Part shown: in pieces, positions 25,274 to 38,600 of the stretch | Layout of the letters: the number at the start of each line of letters is the position of its first letter | Position numbering within the stretch: position 1 is the stretch's first letter | Made by a program: the position numbers and the translations under genes | The notes under the pieces: model-generated | What the model saw: the letters and a program-made list of their open reading frames with translations, nothing else | The model's database searches: none | Told to the model about the DNA's origin: nothing | Source: Phoronis australis | Lineage: Eukaryota; Phoronida; Phoronidae | DNA length: 64,000 nucleotides | Direction: 5' to 3' | Assembly (NCBI GenBank): GCA_002633005.1 | Contig: NMRA01000372.1 | Span: 1-64,000, forward strand

Positions 25274-26490
25274 CTCGCTGGTTCCCTGCGTGCCGCTAGG
25301 TGGTCAGTAGCCAGCACGCAGCTATCACTTTCTCGCTGGTTCCCTACGTGCTCAGCCCAGCCAGCACGCAGGTATCACGCAGCGGAACGCGCTTTAGCAT
25401 TGGTCGATGTAATCTCGGCAGTCATTGGTTAGCTGTACAACACCGTGAAAAAATGGCGGACTGTGAACGATTTTTAGCCTTGTCATGCACTGTGGCGTCG
25501 CAGCAAGTATTTCGTTTCTGCAGTGATGTTTAATAGTCGCGTGCTTGAAGCACATACATGTACAATAAACACATATCTGGCCGATTAACCGGTGTGTTAT
25601 TCATACTGTATGAATACAGGACACTATCGTAAACAAAAGTCATCGACAGTAGAAAGATGCATTCCGTAAAGGTGCAATCACAATTTCTAGGCTTCACATT
25701 TCCTGAACATAAATTTTAAGCACCGATTTGTCTGAACAACAGACCACATTTACACTTCAGTCACTTTATTTGCGTAAAGCGCTGCCTGTTGAGAATTCGA
25801 CTAGCCAATCAGAAACGCCGGTGTAAAAAAAATTTACCGAGGAAAATTAAGTGATACCTGCGTGCTGGCGCGGCTACCGCCCCACCTAGCGGCACGCAGG
25901 GAACCAGCGAACTATCACTTTCTATATTCCTCGGGAAATTTTTTTACACTGGTGTTTGTGATTGGCTAGTCGAATTCTCAACAGGTAGCGCTTTACGCAA
26001 ACAAACTGGCATCATAGATACTCTATTGTCTATGCTGGCATGACTGATGGACTGAAGTGTAAGTGAGGTCTGTTGTACAGACAAATCGCTGTTTAAAATT
26101 TACGTTCAGGAAATGTGAATCCTAGAAATTGTCACGTGGTTGCGCCTTTTCGGAAGGCATCTTTTTACTGTCGTTGACTCTTGTTTACGATACTGTTCTG
26201 TATTCAAACAGTATGAATAATACACCAATTAAATCGGCCATATGTGTGTTTATTGTACATGTACGTGCTTCAAGCACGCGGCTATTAAACATCACTGCAG
26301 AAACGAAATAGTTGCTGCGACGCCATTTGCATGAAAAGGCTAAAAATCGTTCACAGTCCAACATTTTTTCACGGTGTTGTAAAGCTAACCAATGACTGCT
26401 GAGGTTACATCTACATGTACCAACGAATGCTTAAGTGTGTGCCACTGCGTGATACCTGCGTGCTGGCTTGGCACGTAGGGGACCAGCGAG
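25274..26490 (-). mobile_element. MITE family A, outer copy (interrupted by a nested copy)
   Basis: The ends are CTCGCTGGTTCCCTGCGTGC (25,274-25,293) and a diverged inverted copy ending CCAGCGAG at 26,490. CCGCTGAGC is repeated exactly on both sides (25,265-25,273 and 26,491-26,499), a 9-bp target-site duplication. Removing the nested copy and its duplicated site leaves about 627 bp. It is non-coding. Orientation is called by the internal landmark around 26,340-26,410 (the reverse complement of the ATGGCGGACTGTGAACG region), opposite to the copies at 25,332 and 57,330. A 9-bp TSD is typical of Mutator-like elements, but assignment is inference. Confidence 0.85.
25332..25911 (+). mobile_element. 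MITE family A, nested inner copy
   Basis: A full element of about 580 bp inserted 58 bp inside the outer copy. It starts CTCGCTGGTTCCCTACGTGC and ends with GCACGCAGGGAACCAGCGA plus one changed base. CTATCACTTT flanks both sides (25,322-25,331 and 25,912-25,921), a 9-10 bp TSD made from the outer element's own subterminal sequence. The subterminal motif CAGCACGCAGGTATCAC is present near both ends in inverted orientation. It carries no transposase. Confidence 0.85.
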
Positions 26491-26499
26491 CCGCTGAGC

Positions 26500-28622
26500 A
26501 GGCTGGTCATGAGCCGCGTAGTGAACAAAAGTCGAGTCACTCGTCCTAGGAGGAAACATGGCACTGCCTGGAATACGGCATTTCATCTCGGGCAGGTCAC
26601 TCATCTTGTCCCAAATTATGATTAACTGAACATGGAATTTGATATATCAAAGGGTAGACGTTTGCATTCTCATTGCATTATCCGTGTCCTGAAATTCGTT
26701 TGCGTCAAATCGTTGAAATTTAAGACAGCATGAATGGTACACTGTACCTGAGGTCGTGTTCTGCGTTACCGCAATGCTTCACTTAACAATTATGTTTTGT
26801 AAAATGTGAACCGATAATGAGGCATCGGTATTTCAAACCGTAAAGTAAAAAATCTCCGTCACTTTGTGCAAAACAAGTATCATCTTTTTTCTACAGGTAA
26901 TGACACGTACCTGACGGAGATCAAGAGCAAAATGAACAACCACATATTGGATCGGGTGAGCTGAATTCGCCAAAAGAAGAGTAACGAAAACCTAAGCGTC
27001 ATCGCAGACGGATAGCTAGCTGCCAGTGAGAACGGAATGAATTTGCCTTTCTTACCCGCAACAGCTAGTCGAAATGCTGGCTTGCCTGTAAATTACCCCG
27101 TTCGTGTTAAATATTGTACACATTGTCGCAGTAGTCATGTGATACAACAATTAACTTTTATTGCTTTAATTGGCAAGCATCCACGTCACCTCGCCAAATC
27201 AAAAATCCTGCAAGTGAGTCATCAAAGTTTAGCTGAACAGAATTCTGTCCATAGTTATCGTATTTTAAGCACTACTGTACGTTTGATATTTGTATTCACA
27301 ATAATGGCAACAAAAAGGTTTGTTGCAACGTGGATTTACGAAGTTGACGAAGTAAGAATGCCAAGCATCTCCGAGCCATTTTACAAATACGGTCTGGGGA
27401 TTGACAAGATAGATTCGAAACTGCACTGACAAACGCACGTTGGAATGTTGTAGCACTTCAGTTGTTGACATTCTGATGTGTTCCGACAGATTGGGCAGTT
27501 ACGGGCTAAGAATGCAACAATCGTGTAAAGAGAATAATGCATCTCTTATGCAACGAACCATCTTAACATTGGAGTTGTAGAAACTAATGATTGGTATGTA
27601 AGCCGAGATACCCACGACACTAAAATTACAGCGTATAGGTTAATGCATGTAACCACTTCGGTTCAGAGATGATATCCTATGATTTAAGACGGCAATCGAC
27701 AATTATCTGAGGTGAAATCAACACGCACGAACGGCTTGGCCTAAGTTTTGCTCAGCAACATACTTTGTCTAGGTAAAGGAACCCGGGTCAACTTATTGGC
27801 GACGACGACGAGTTCTTTGCAAGGGTTGTCAAGATTGGTAGATTTACTCTACCTTTCGTGACAATGACTAAATCATTTACGGAAACATGGGGCAAACATG
27901 ACATTCAAAGTTCCCACGACCATTTTTTACGGAAAATGAACCTTAATAGTACGTAATGGTACATAATATGTTTTATATCGCTACCAAGCGTGGTGGACGA
28001 AAATTGAAAAGCTCTGCACTTTACAACGACAACTAACTCACACTCAGCCCCAACGGCTAGTCATTCTTCAGTGTATTTTGAGAAGGGCGGATAAACTATA
28101 TGTGGAACTGCAAATGACGTCATAACCAAAAGCTACAGCGAGTGACGGATGCAGGAGTTGGTATTGCTGAATTCGCGCTCGCTGGAAAAAGCTAACATTT
28201 TTATACCGAATATTTTTTCTACATGGTTTCCAAATGAGGAAATCTCAAAAGTGCACGGATATCCAAATTAATGTTGCAGACCTAAAATTTCAGTTATCAT
28301 TTCTGACGTCATTACGGAAGTTTTTAAAGGGCACTGTAGTCAAAATAATGTTGCAGTTAGTCGACTCCAACATACAAATAAAACTCACATCTGCCCGAAT
28401 TGCGTGCCAAACAAAAGCCAACTCGTATTCATGGTCAAAACACTGAAATCCTGACAGCAATCGCTGATTGGCTGATGTGTCAGTGACGTGCCTGGTGGGA
28501 TATCGCCTACTTTTCTCATTAATTGCTTATGCCATATTGTGATGAGTTTACATCGCATTTTATCCTTATATCAGTCGTTCTTATATTTTTACAGTTTGCC
28601 ACAGTGCTGTAAAAGGTTCGCC
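26500..28622. other. gene-poor stretch
   Basis: No gene is supported. TGACGTCA (the CRE-type palindrome) occurs near 28,113, and a related site near 28,304. These could be regulatory or chance. Confidence 0.35.
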
Positions 28623-28682
28623 ATGCCTTTTTGTATGGCTACTGGTTGTTCGAATTCTTCGAAAAAGGTGTCCTACTTCTAA
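28623..28682 (+). pseudogene. THAP-domain N-terminal fragment
   Basis: The sequence after ATG reads MPFCMATGCSNSSKK, the characteristic start of a THAP zinc-binding domain (Met-Pro, then Cys-x4-Cys spacing with GCSN). A stop follows at 28,680-28,682. A possible splice donor (AAG then GTGTCC) sits just after the Lys-Lys. It could be a short first exon of a THAP gene or a remnant of a P-element-type transposase. The remaining domain (second Cys, His and AVPTIF motif) was not found nearby. Confidence 0.4.
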
Positions 28683-31600
28683 GGAGATGGTCATTGCATA
28701 GGCCTACTATCGCCGGATTACCCAAGCCTTGGCCCAAAGCTGTATAATAAATATACAGGTTTGTGCCGATATGGTAAAAAATGGACAAATAAAATCTGAC
28801 TCAAAATCAGACAAAAGTTTCTTTAAAGCTACTCTCATCCTTGAGTAGGCCTAAACTAACTTATTTATCGGTGTTAGAAAACTTAGTAGTCGTTGATCGG
28901 CTGCTGCCAAAATTCTGGTGCGTACTCTTGAGTCGGCTTTTGGCGATTACGTCACCTGACCTTTACCAGTTTCTTTTCCAACGATTCTTTTATCAACTGT
29001 TCGTCGCTCCCGGCACAAGGTTGCGTACATGTCACAACAAATTATCGGAACTTGTTTCATTTCGTTACAAGTTTTTCGTATTTTTATACCGGCCAACCGA
29101 ATTTTAGAACAAACCTTGCTGCAGCGAAGCTCGTCATCATCTGCCGAAAGACGTCGCAAAATTTTAGGAAATGGCGCGTGCGCCGTATCACGAGTGTGCT
29201 GTTTTTGACACGGACGACACACTTTTCTTTGTTACAAAAGACGATGAATTATGCTAGAAAACGACATTTATTTCATTGTTTCCACTTAATCGGCTGCAAC
29301 GAATCACAGGCGCTTGGGTTTATCGCAAATGACGTCACAATATATGTATAAGAAAACATAAAGGTTGGACACTTAAACTTTGCAAAGCCGAGGCTCCCAA
29401 CTTCAACCGTCCAAAATCCAAATAAAATCTGCGTGCACCTCCCTCAGTCTGGTGTTGCATAAACCTTCGAAGCCTTATCTTTCCTAGATCCCATTAACTG
29501 TCTTCGTGAGTGGTGAATTGGCGATGGAATTTCCAAAACAATCTCAAAACTCTGAATTCAAGGACCTGAAATAGTAAACATGGCGGATTTCTGTTGTGCT
29601 TCAACTTGTACGCCTGACGTAGGTGAAACTTCAAGTTTGAGCAAGCAACCTATATTTCAAATTCAATAACTCTAATCCAAAACTCAACTAATTGAGAATG
29701 TNACATCAGTGCAATTTTTCTGTAAAGCTTCAAAACGTACTCCAAAGACATTTTTGGTAATGCTCTGAGGAGGCCCAGGCCTTATGAGCTCCCTAAATTA
29801 TAATGTAAGAGAGGTTTGTCACTTTTGATCAATCCTTGCGTAAACGCTTAGTTGTTTTGCGCAAAATAGTGTACATACACACGATGGCGCAGCCTAAATC
29901 TACTTACTTATAATCACCACAGGGAACAGACCAAAGATTTCAGATTCTTCGCACCTGATTCCTTTATAGTCATCTGTACATCTGAAATACATATACCTCA
30001 CTTCAGCCATAATATCTAACAGCACGATTTTTCTCCAATGCCCTTAATCTATCCACGCGATTTGAGTACCGGCATATACTTTTGATAACGGCAAAGGTTT
30101 ATGAATAGTCCATATATACAGAACATGACGTTCCGTGACTAAGTGACCCACACTCCTGACAATAGAACCCGTTCAACAGAAAGCAAATAACAATGTAAAC
30201 TTATGTGCATTCACGTTAACGTACTCTCTCCCTAAATTTAGTAGAACAGGGCCATTGGAAGCCGCTCGTGGAACCATTTCCGTGACAACGATAGCACCCT
30301 CACCTATTTCGGATCATGTTCTTACGCCACTTCTTGTTTTTAACCACCCGGCTTGAGCCAGAGCAGATTCGTGTGTAGTAAGTCTTATAAGAAAGTCACT
30401 CAATGACGCAATATGATTAAGAAATGTGTAAATAGCGCAGATACACATCCATTGGCACATGTAGTGGGTCAAGGGGGTGTGGGGGTCGAGAGGTTTTAGC
30501 ACAATCCCAGCAGAAGAAATCACTGTATTATTGACTGTGTCCATTTAACAAAGCCGAGACGAGTCGAGAAAGGTTTTATCGATTCATTGCAATGTTCCTC
30601 GTTCAGTATGTGGTATAAATAGATTATTACATGTTCCCAGGCGTAATCCTCCTTATCTAGAGCCCTCCTGGGCGATAATTCTCCAAATTCCACTCGGTCT
30701 CTAGAATACGGGGGATAACGACTTCGTCACGTAATAATCTATAGTTATTTCATTGTTTTCCACTTAAACAGCTGCAACGAATAAGGTGAGTGTCGGTTGA
30801 CTACCAGATTTTGCATCCACCCCCGCCAGTCCGTTAGCTCTGCATGTTGATGTAAGTTTTACGACGAGGTGATGAGCACAAGTTAACCATACCCGGGTAG
30901 TCAAGGGGCTTTGTGAAATTTCAGGGTCTAACGGAGCTCAAAACATATTGGTACGATAGTCTTCATGCAGTTATTGCCGGTAACTAGCCCTTCAAGTTTA
31001 CGGAGATGAGAATTGGCTGGCAGCTGGCTGGCTGGCTAGAGTCCACACTGCCCCCAGTCACACCAACACGGACAGGTTGCACCGGCAAATTTTCGTCTGA
31101 CGATGAAGACGACAGGGTACGTATCATTTTGTGTAACCTCGGCTCAAACAGGTGTCCCTGGTGACGCGACATTTCACATTAAAATTTCTCGTTCAGACAA
31201 TTTGAAGAACGCCACTTGACTGCACGCTAAAATAAGATACTGATTTTACCCCACCAAGTACGTCACGAGAAGCGGGTGAATTTTTTAGCTTCGTTAGAAG
31301 ACATAAGTTTATTTTTTAATGTTGAATTATTTTGTTAAACTAATTAACAATTCATAGAAATCTATGCAAAATATATTCAGAAAAAATGTAGTTCCCTCTT
31401 AAAAGCTAGTTTTATTGGTTCGCCACGGTGTGAACATAATAGATAGTAAGACGTTAAGTGTGTGAATACAACGATAATACGATACAGATATACATTCATA
31501 TACATACACAAACATATTTTACATATTTGGTAAGATGCATGCCAGTTTTTGGTCCTTAAATTGAAGTCAAGAGAGATAGCTTATAAAGAATTTGTTCTTT

Positions 31601-32552
31601 GTTATTCTCACGGAGGCTCAGTTGAAAATTGGGGCACAATTCATCATCTTGCAATCATGTTCAATACGTGAAGCCTCTTCTGTCATGGAGGTAGAAAAAC
31701 ACAATACGTGACTGATCTACTTTTCAAAATGTCAAATATTTTGAACGATAGACACTATAATAAGACCATATTAATCGCCTATTTCCGACAACACGTACAC
31801 CTATACTGTAAGCCTAAGACGAGGTGCCTGTCATCACAAATTGCTTCAAGTACATGGTGTTGAGTTGCATGAGATGTAGCTGCCATAGAACTGGAAAAAA
31901 GTAAAATGGAACGTGACTAGTGATACTGCAATACTAATTATCATTGATATCAAAATACAAAATACTACTTTCATGGTCATAGACGTATGTAGTGTCCCTG
32001 TATTTTGAAAACCAGTCTTCTCCACTCCATAAGGGGCTTGAAACTGGTTCTCAAAATCCGGGACTCCCGTACACTGTATGTCATTTTTACACAAATGTGC
32101 AATGCTCTCACAAAATCGAGTGTGAGTCGCCTATGCACTTGTCATGATACTCCAACACCTGGCACCGCTGGGTGAGTGTGCAGCAACCTTCAGTCGCAGA
32201 GGGCTCACCGTTCACTTTACGTTATCACACGAGAAATGACCCCGATTTACAGGTCTCTGTTTCTACCAGGACGACATTCAGAACGCTGTCCCCAAGGCAA
32301 GACTTTCAAAAAAATCACCTTCCCTCAAACTAAAGCCTCCCATTCAAAGGAAGCGTGCGTAGGAGTATATGATTACTCAATTTGAAACCCTTTCCCTAAG
32401 AACAAAGGCCCGAGTTTACACAATGGAGTTTGGAACGTCGCGTGCTTGAGAAACTTGGACAATACGAAATATACCCTCATCTTCTCAAAAGTGTAGTCTT
32501 ACACCAGAATGAAGTGGTCTATCGATACCTGTTAGCTGACTTTAATTGGTTT
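28683..32552. other. gene-poor stretch between THAP fragment and Rh 3' end
   Basis: It has an N at 29,702, and a direct repeat of about 33 bp at 29,271-29,303 and 30,747-30,780 sharing TTTCATTGTTT, CCACTTAA and GCTGCAACGAAT. Its boundaries are not matched to a known element. No gene is supported. Confidence 0.35.
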
Positions 32553-32698
32553 TCATATTTTTGTGATTTCATTCTGATCGTTAACATTATGATCCAAAAC
32601 TTGGTCGAATCCATCTTCAGGAAGAATGAAGAATTTATCATCGTCGAACATCCTGTCTTCCTTTGGCTGATCAAAATATGGAATCTTCAGAATAAGCC
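32553..32698 (-). CDS. Rh gene exon 9 (C-terminal tail, stop codon)
   Basis: After the acceptor TTTTTCCAG, the frame reads [14 protein letters not shown] then [13 protein letters not shown], the usual Rh cytoplasmic tail motif (KLP..., then an acidic FDD segment). It ends at TGA (32,553-32,555). An ATTAAA lies only a few bases after the stop (minus strand of 32,541-32,546), and the true polyadenylation site is not determined. Confidence 0.88.
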
Positions 32699-35600
32699 CT
32701 GGAAAAATCGAACAGATTTATGTAAACAGTCACCGCCCGTAAACTGTCTACGGTTTCCATGGCAGGACCATGATTTCACAGCCGAAGTAAAGCGAGTTTC
32801 ATCATTCCTAAAATCTGTCAGTACAAATAGGCCAACAGAATGAGAAATGATGTCACCTAAAGGCGGTTTGAAGAAAACAAACGAGTTCGTGTTTTGACAT
32901 TTTGACGAGAGTGGACGTGTGAACCAATGTGGACTCAGATCAAGGAACATTCCACAAGTAAGTACACGAAAATGTATTTTTTGGATTGGCAATAACATGA
33001 CATGGTTATAATATATAATTGTGCAGTAATAAATCATCGCGTTGATACGGTGTAAGTAAGAATTATAAGTCTTCCTATGAGCTAAACAGTTTTAGTTAAA
33101 AAGCAAAGTTAAAAGGGAAGGACAGCTGGCAAAATTTCATTATGAACCCCGACAGTGATATCTTTTACTAGACGAAGTTTCGGGGGGGTGATTTGCGTGA
33201 TCTCACCAAATTCGCAAGATACCAGCCTGGTGAAATTGTGTCCGTTTTTGACCTGCTGTGCGAATGAATGCGTAAACTTTGATAAAGTGCACTTTGTGGT
33301 GCTCAGAAACGCATGTCGAATGAAACAGAATCAATACTTGGGAAGAAGGCTTTATGCGGTTCACAGTTCACTAAAAGCACACTGAAGAGATGTCATCCAC
33401 ACGAGTTACTTTAACTTTTGTAACTTTCGTCACCATGCCCGCAAGCTGACACAATTTCAGTCTTGTACCAAGAGTCAGCTATTTGTTGTAAAGCGGCTAT
33501 AAACCTACGTTCCGAACCAGAAGCGCGCCACCTTTTGATTTACACCAACTACTCCAATGGAACTAGACTCAATTTGTTTCTGACTCAGATAAGAAGTGAA
33601 TTTTTGAGCTTATAAAGAAGTAACAGGTCGCTATTAGTTGAGATCAAGCTTCGCGCACGAATTGATACACCATGACAGGCCAGGCAGTAAGGACAAACTG
33701 AAGTGGATGCAGACTCCCTATAGGTGGATCCCTCCTTCTGCTGTTGAAAAACCTTGTACATGGTTTCAGTGCAACATATAATGGTTACTTGGCCAAATCT
33801 ATAAATTTCCATTTCAATTTACGAGCTCAAACCAAATGAATCTATGTGGACGGGCATGAAGATTTACCTACCCGTCAAAAGTCCCCCAACGATTGCCATC
33901 GCCATGGTAACCACTAGGTTGAGCATTTGATAACCTCCCTGCACGAGAGCATCCCTGCCATCGCCCGCTGAAAGATTGGGGATCTGGCTGCTCAAGTTGT
34001 CGAATTCTGTTGTGTTAGCCAGAGGAACACGGGCAGGAAAGATGGTGTACAGACTGTAAGATGAAAGACGAACATAAGACCATAACGATATAAATGATAT
34101 TTGCAAATACTAGATAGGAGGGATATATCTATTGTTTTCTGAAAAACTTTGTATCCAGTCCAGAAAAAAAAAACGATTAAATGATCTGTGAACTAAAATT
34201 TGTTCCTATACCCATAGAAGACATTAAACGGAGCAAATGCATAAATGCACGTATGATTTGTTTTGGGACAGCAACGGTTTTCCCTGTTGGAACCGGATGA
34301 ATCCAACACATCACAATACTGTTTTCAATCATACTCCTTATTCGAATGATGCTGTCGTTGGATTCTAGACGACACAACTCAACTGCAAATACGTTTTTCT
34401 TAGGTGTATAGTTGCTATTTTATCTTCACTAAGGTTGTCATAGGCTCTCACCTGAGTCCATATTGTTGGGTAGTTGCCAAAGCGCAAGCGATGGCGCCGG
34501 CAATGGCCGCCAAGATTCCCGGCAAGCCGTGCAGGTTGTGAACACCACACGTGTCATGAACTTTCAGCTTGGAGCTCATCGCAGGCTGAAAGTAGGGCGC
34601 CAGCTCTTTAATACCTTATCATGTTGCAAAACAAACTCAATCGCGCGAAGTGTCACCTCAACTGTTCTTATCTACCAACACATTATACCCAGTCCTGCTT
34701 GAATGAATCAGATGAATAATGCAGTTTATTGTTAACTTCAAGTGATTTCTCTTACACTTCCCATAATGGACATACGGAAGCCACGTATCTTTAAATGTTT
34801 GTATGCTACTTAAACTTCACAATCGTGTATCCTCTGTACATGCATGTTACGGGTTATTACATTTACAGTAGAAAGAAATTGGAAAGTTAAATGAATTGTG
34901 TATGCCAATAAGCGTCATGAAATAAAGACGCACGCTGTAAACACAACAATAGGCAAAAGTCTTGCGAGTTTTCAAAAGAGCAATTCATTTAGATGACCAT
35001 AAATTGCACCTCAGTAAGGAATGAGTAACAAAGACATTAATTACTGTTATAAACTTGTATCCGATAACCGAGATCACTGCAGCAACAATGCCAATCAAAA
35101 CGGCCCCCCATGGCTGTATCATGAGGTCCGAGCACGTGCCAACAGCAACGCCCCCTGCAAGAGTCGAGTTTTGAATGTGGACCTAAAACATCAAACGTTT
35201 TTAGCAATAACAAAACTGGATTGCAATTAAATTGAAATTAAAACAAAAATTCAACAAATATTACAAAAATTGTCGCTAGAACAAACACATTGTTGTATGG
35301 CTAACTAGAACAATGGAGCAGTTTCCGTAACACCTTTTTGAAAGTAGTCACTAAAACATGGCTACAGGTTTACATACTGTTCTGCCCACATCCATCCACC
35401 CATCCATCCACCCATCCATCCACTCACCCACCCATCCATCTATCCACCCATCCACCCACACATCCATCCATCCCTCCACCCATACATCCATCCAAACATT
35501 CAACAATTTTCCACCCATCTTCACATTCGACCAATCACTAATCACTTTACTCACGCACCCACCCAATATCCACCCATCCACCCACCTATTCATCAATTCA

Positions 35601-38600
35601 TTCAACTCTCTCTTCCAACCCACCACTACAACTACCCATCCCTTATCACCGATACATCTATTCACCCATCTACCCATAGCCCCAGTCATCAATCCATCCA
35701 TCTCCCCATCAAGCCTTACACCAATCATTCTAACCACCCAGTCACCCACCTACCGACCCACCCACCATACCATCCAGCCAACGCTCTTCCCACCCACAAA
35801 TCCAACAACCCATCGCCTACTACCTATTCACCTATTCCTCCATACTTTCATCCAGACATCCGTCAATCAACCCAGGCATTCGTACATTTATGCAATTATC
35901 GATTCACACGCTCATTAATCCAGTGTCCCGTCTACACACCCGTTTTCCCACCTGTCCAAACATTTACCTGTTCGTCTAAGCATCCTTCAACTCATCCATC
36001 CATGTTTCCGTCTTTTCATCCTTACTTCACCTATCCATCAACTTTTACACGTCCCTATGTCCACCCAACCACCCAACCACCAATTTATCGACTCCTTCAA
36101 CCATCCAAGTATCTAGTACATCGTTATTTCCAGAGCAATCCATACCATGTCGAATTTTGAGGTCTTGCCTCCGACGGCAGAGGATATGATAAACGCTACC
36201 ACGGTACACGACGCCAAGGCAAGATAAGTATTGATGACCGCTCGGTGTTGGGCGTCGCCAGGCGCGAGAGCACCGTTGAAGCTTGGCCAGTAGAGCCAGA
36301 GAAAGATAGTTCCTAAGAAAGACAGTTTAAAGAGTAACGTGTCTTCCATGCTGTAGCAGACATGACAACGTTTGTGGGTCAGGTCAGCTAAGGCCCATAT
36401 GTAGAAAGTTTTCTAAATCATTCTGCGATAGCTCTATGTTTTCTTGGAACTTTCTTTCTCCCATTCAGCACAGGCCCATAATTACATGTATGTAGATACT
36501 TTTCTAAATCATTCTGCGATGTCTCTACGTTTTCTTGTAAATTTCTCCCCATTTCAAGTATTAAGATATGGCAAAACTTTGCACATGTAGTTATATCGAA
36601 CTGTACATTTAAAATGTCGTTGAATTACTCGTCATCAAAGGATGACTGATTGTGAGGTGAACTTGCCTTTGCTGGCAATCGATAGATTTTGCTTTCCTTA
36701 GCTGTTTCATGTCGTATGCAGTGACGGAAAATGGGACGAAAAAACCCGTTAATTACTTTTTGTTATTTTTGCCAACAATTTAAAGACCTCCAGTCACGTC
36801 ACTTTAACTTGCGTCTTCGTAATCAAAATACAGAAAATAGTATGGCAAAAAGTGAGTCGTGTATGATCTACACTCTGTGATGCACGTTTTTCCAGTCGCA
36901 GATGCGGTAGCACACGATTTCGGACATTTTGTAAAATTTCTCCAAGACACTTGGAAGAATCCAAAGTGGCCGGGCCAGAGCTTCACTCACCAATCATCGA
37001 AAATAAGTCTGCGTGGTAGACCGAGCACTCTTTCTTAGACTTCTCTACATCCTGGTCATAAAGGACTCGAGCGACGGCTATGCCGAAATAGGCGCCGAAT
37101 ACGTGAACAAACATCGAGCCTCCCATATCGACTACCTGAAATGAACGAAACGTTGAGGTTGCGCTCTGATGTAATTGCAGTAGAGCACTTTCGAAGCAAA
37201 TCTACAGCTTGCTTAGTCAATCTTATGCTATTACAGCGTTTTATNATTAATGTATGGCTAACTATAACAATGGAGCAGTTTCCGTAACACCTTTTTGAAA
37301 GTAGTCACTAAAACATGGCTACAGGTTTACATACTGTTCTGCCCAAATCTATCCATCCACCCACACACCCATCCATCCCTCCACCCATCCATCCATCCAT
37401 CCATCCAAACATTCAACAATTTTCCATCCATCTTCACATTTGACCAATCACTAATCACTTTACTCACGCAGCCACCCAATATCCACCCATCCACCCACCT
37501 ATTCATCAATTCATTCAACTCTCTCTTCCAACCCACCCCTACAACTACCCATCCTCTACCACCGATACATCTATTCACCCATCCACCCATAGCCCCAGTC
37601 ATCAATCCATCCGTCTCCCCATCAAGCCTTACACCAATCATTCTAACCACCCAGTCACCCACCTACCGACCCACCCACCATACCATCCAGCCAACGCTCT
37701 TCCCACCCACAAATCCAACAACCCATCCCCTACTACCTATTCACCTATTCCTCCATACTTTCATCCAGACATCCGTCAATCAACCCAGACATTCGTCCAT
37801 TTATGCATTTATTGATTCACGCTCTCTTTAATCTTTAATCCCGTCTACACACCCATTTTCCCACCTGTCCAATCATTTACCTGTTCGTCTACGTATCCTT
37901 CAACTCATCCATCCATGTTTCCGCCTTTTCATCCTTCCCTCACCTATCCATCAACTTTTACACGTCCCTATGTCCACCCAACCACCCAACCACCAATTTA
38001 TCGACTCCTTCACCCAAACAAGTGTCTAGTACATCGTTATTTCCAAAGCAATCCATACCATGTCGAATTTTGAGGTCTTGCCTCCGACGGCAGAGGATAT
38101 GATAAACGCTACCACGGTACACGACGCCAAGGCAAGATAAGTATTGATGACCGCTCGGTGTTGGGCGTCGCCAGGCGCGAGAGCACCGTTGAAGCTTGGC
38201 CAGTAGAGCCAGAGAAAGATAGTACCTAAGAAAGACAGTTTAAAGAGTAACGTGTCTTCCATGCTGTAGCAGACATGACAACGTTTGTGGGTCAGGTCAG
38301 CTAAGGCCCATATGTAGAAAGTTTTCTAAATCATTCTGCGATAGCTCTATGTTTTCTTGGAACTTTCTTTCTCCCATTCAGCACAGGCCCATAATTACAT
38401 GTATGTAGATACTTTTCTAAATCATTCTGCGATGTCTCTACGTTTTCTTGTAAATTTCTCCCCATTTCAAGTATTAAGATATGGCAAAACTTTGCACATG
38501 TAGTTATATCGAACTGTACATTTAAAATGTCGTTGAATTACTCGTCATCAAAGGATGACTGATTGTGAGGTGAACTTGCCTTTGCTGGCAATCGATAGAT

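Noticed and set aside
25440-25540. ATGGCGGACTGTGAACG frame within family A MITEs as a real gene
   Set aside because: It is interrupted or altered between copies and confined to the MITE, so no conserved protein is supported.
28113-29338. CRE-type TGACGTCA palindromes as regulatory sites
   Set aside because: An 8-mer is expected to recur by chance in 64 kb and no promoter context is visible.
29580-29625. Possible first exon (ATGGCGGATTTC...) ending at a GTGAAA donor
   Set aside because: Only about 14 codons, no partner exon and no domain; ATGGCGG starts occur by chance.
35351-35918. Long His/Pro/Thr-rich and Trp/Gly/Asp-rich frames on both strands, repeated at 37.3-37.8 kb
   Set aside because: Both arise from the ATCC/ACCC minisatellite inside an Rh intron.
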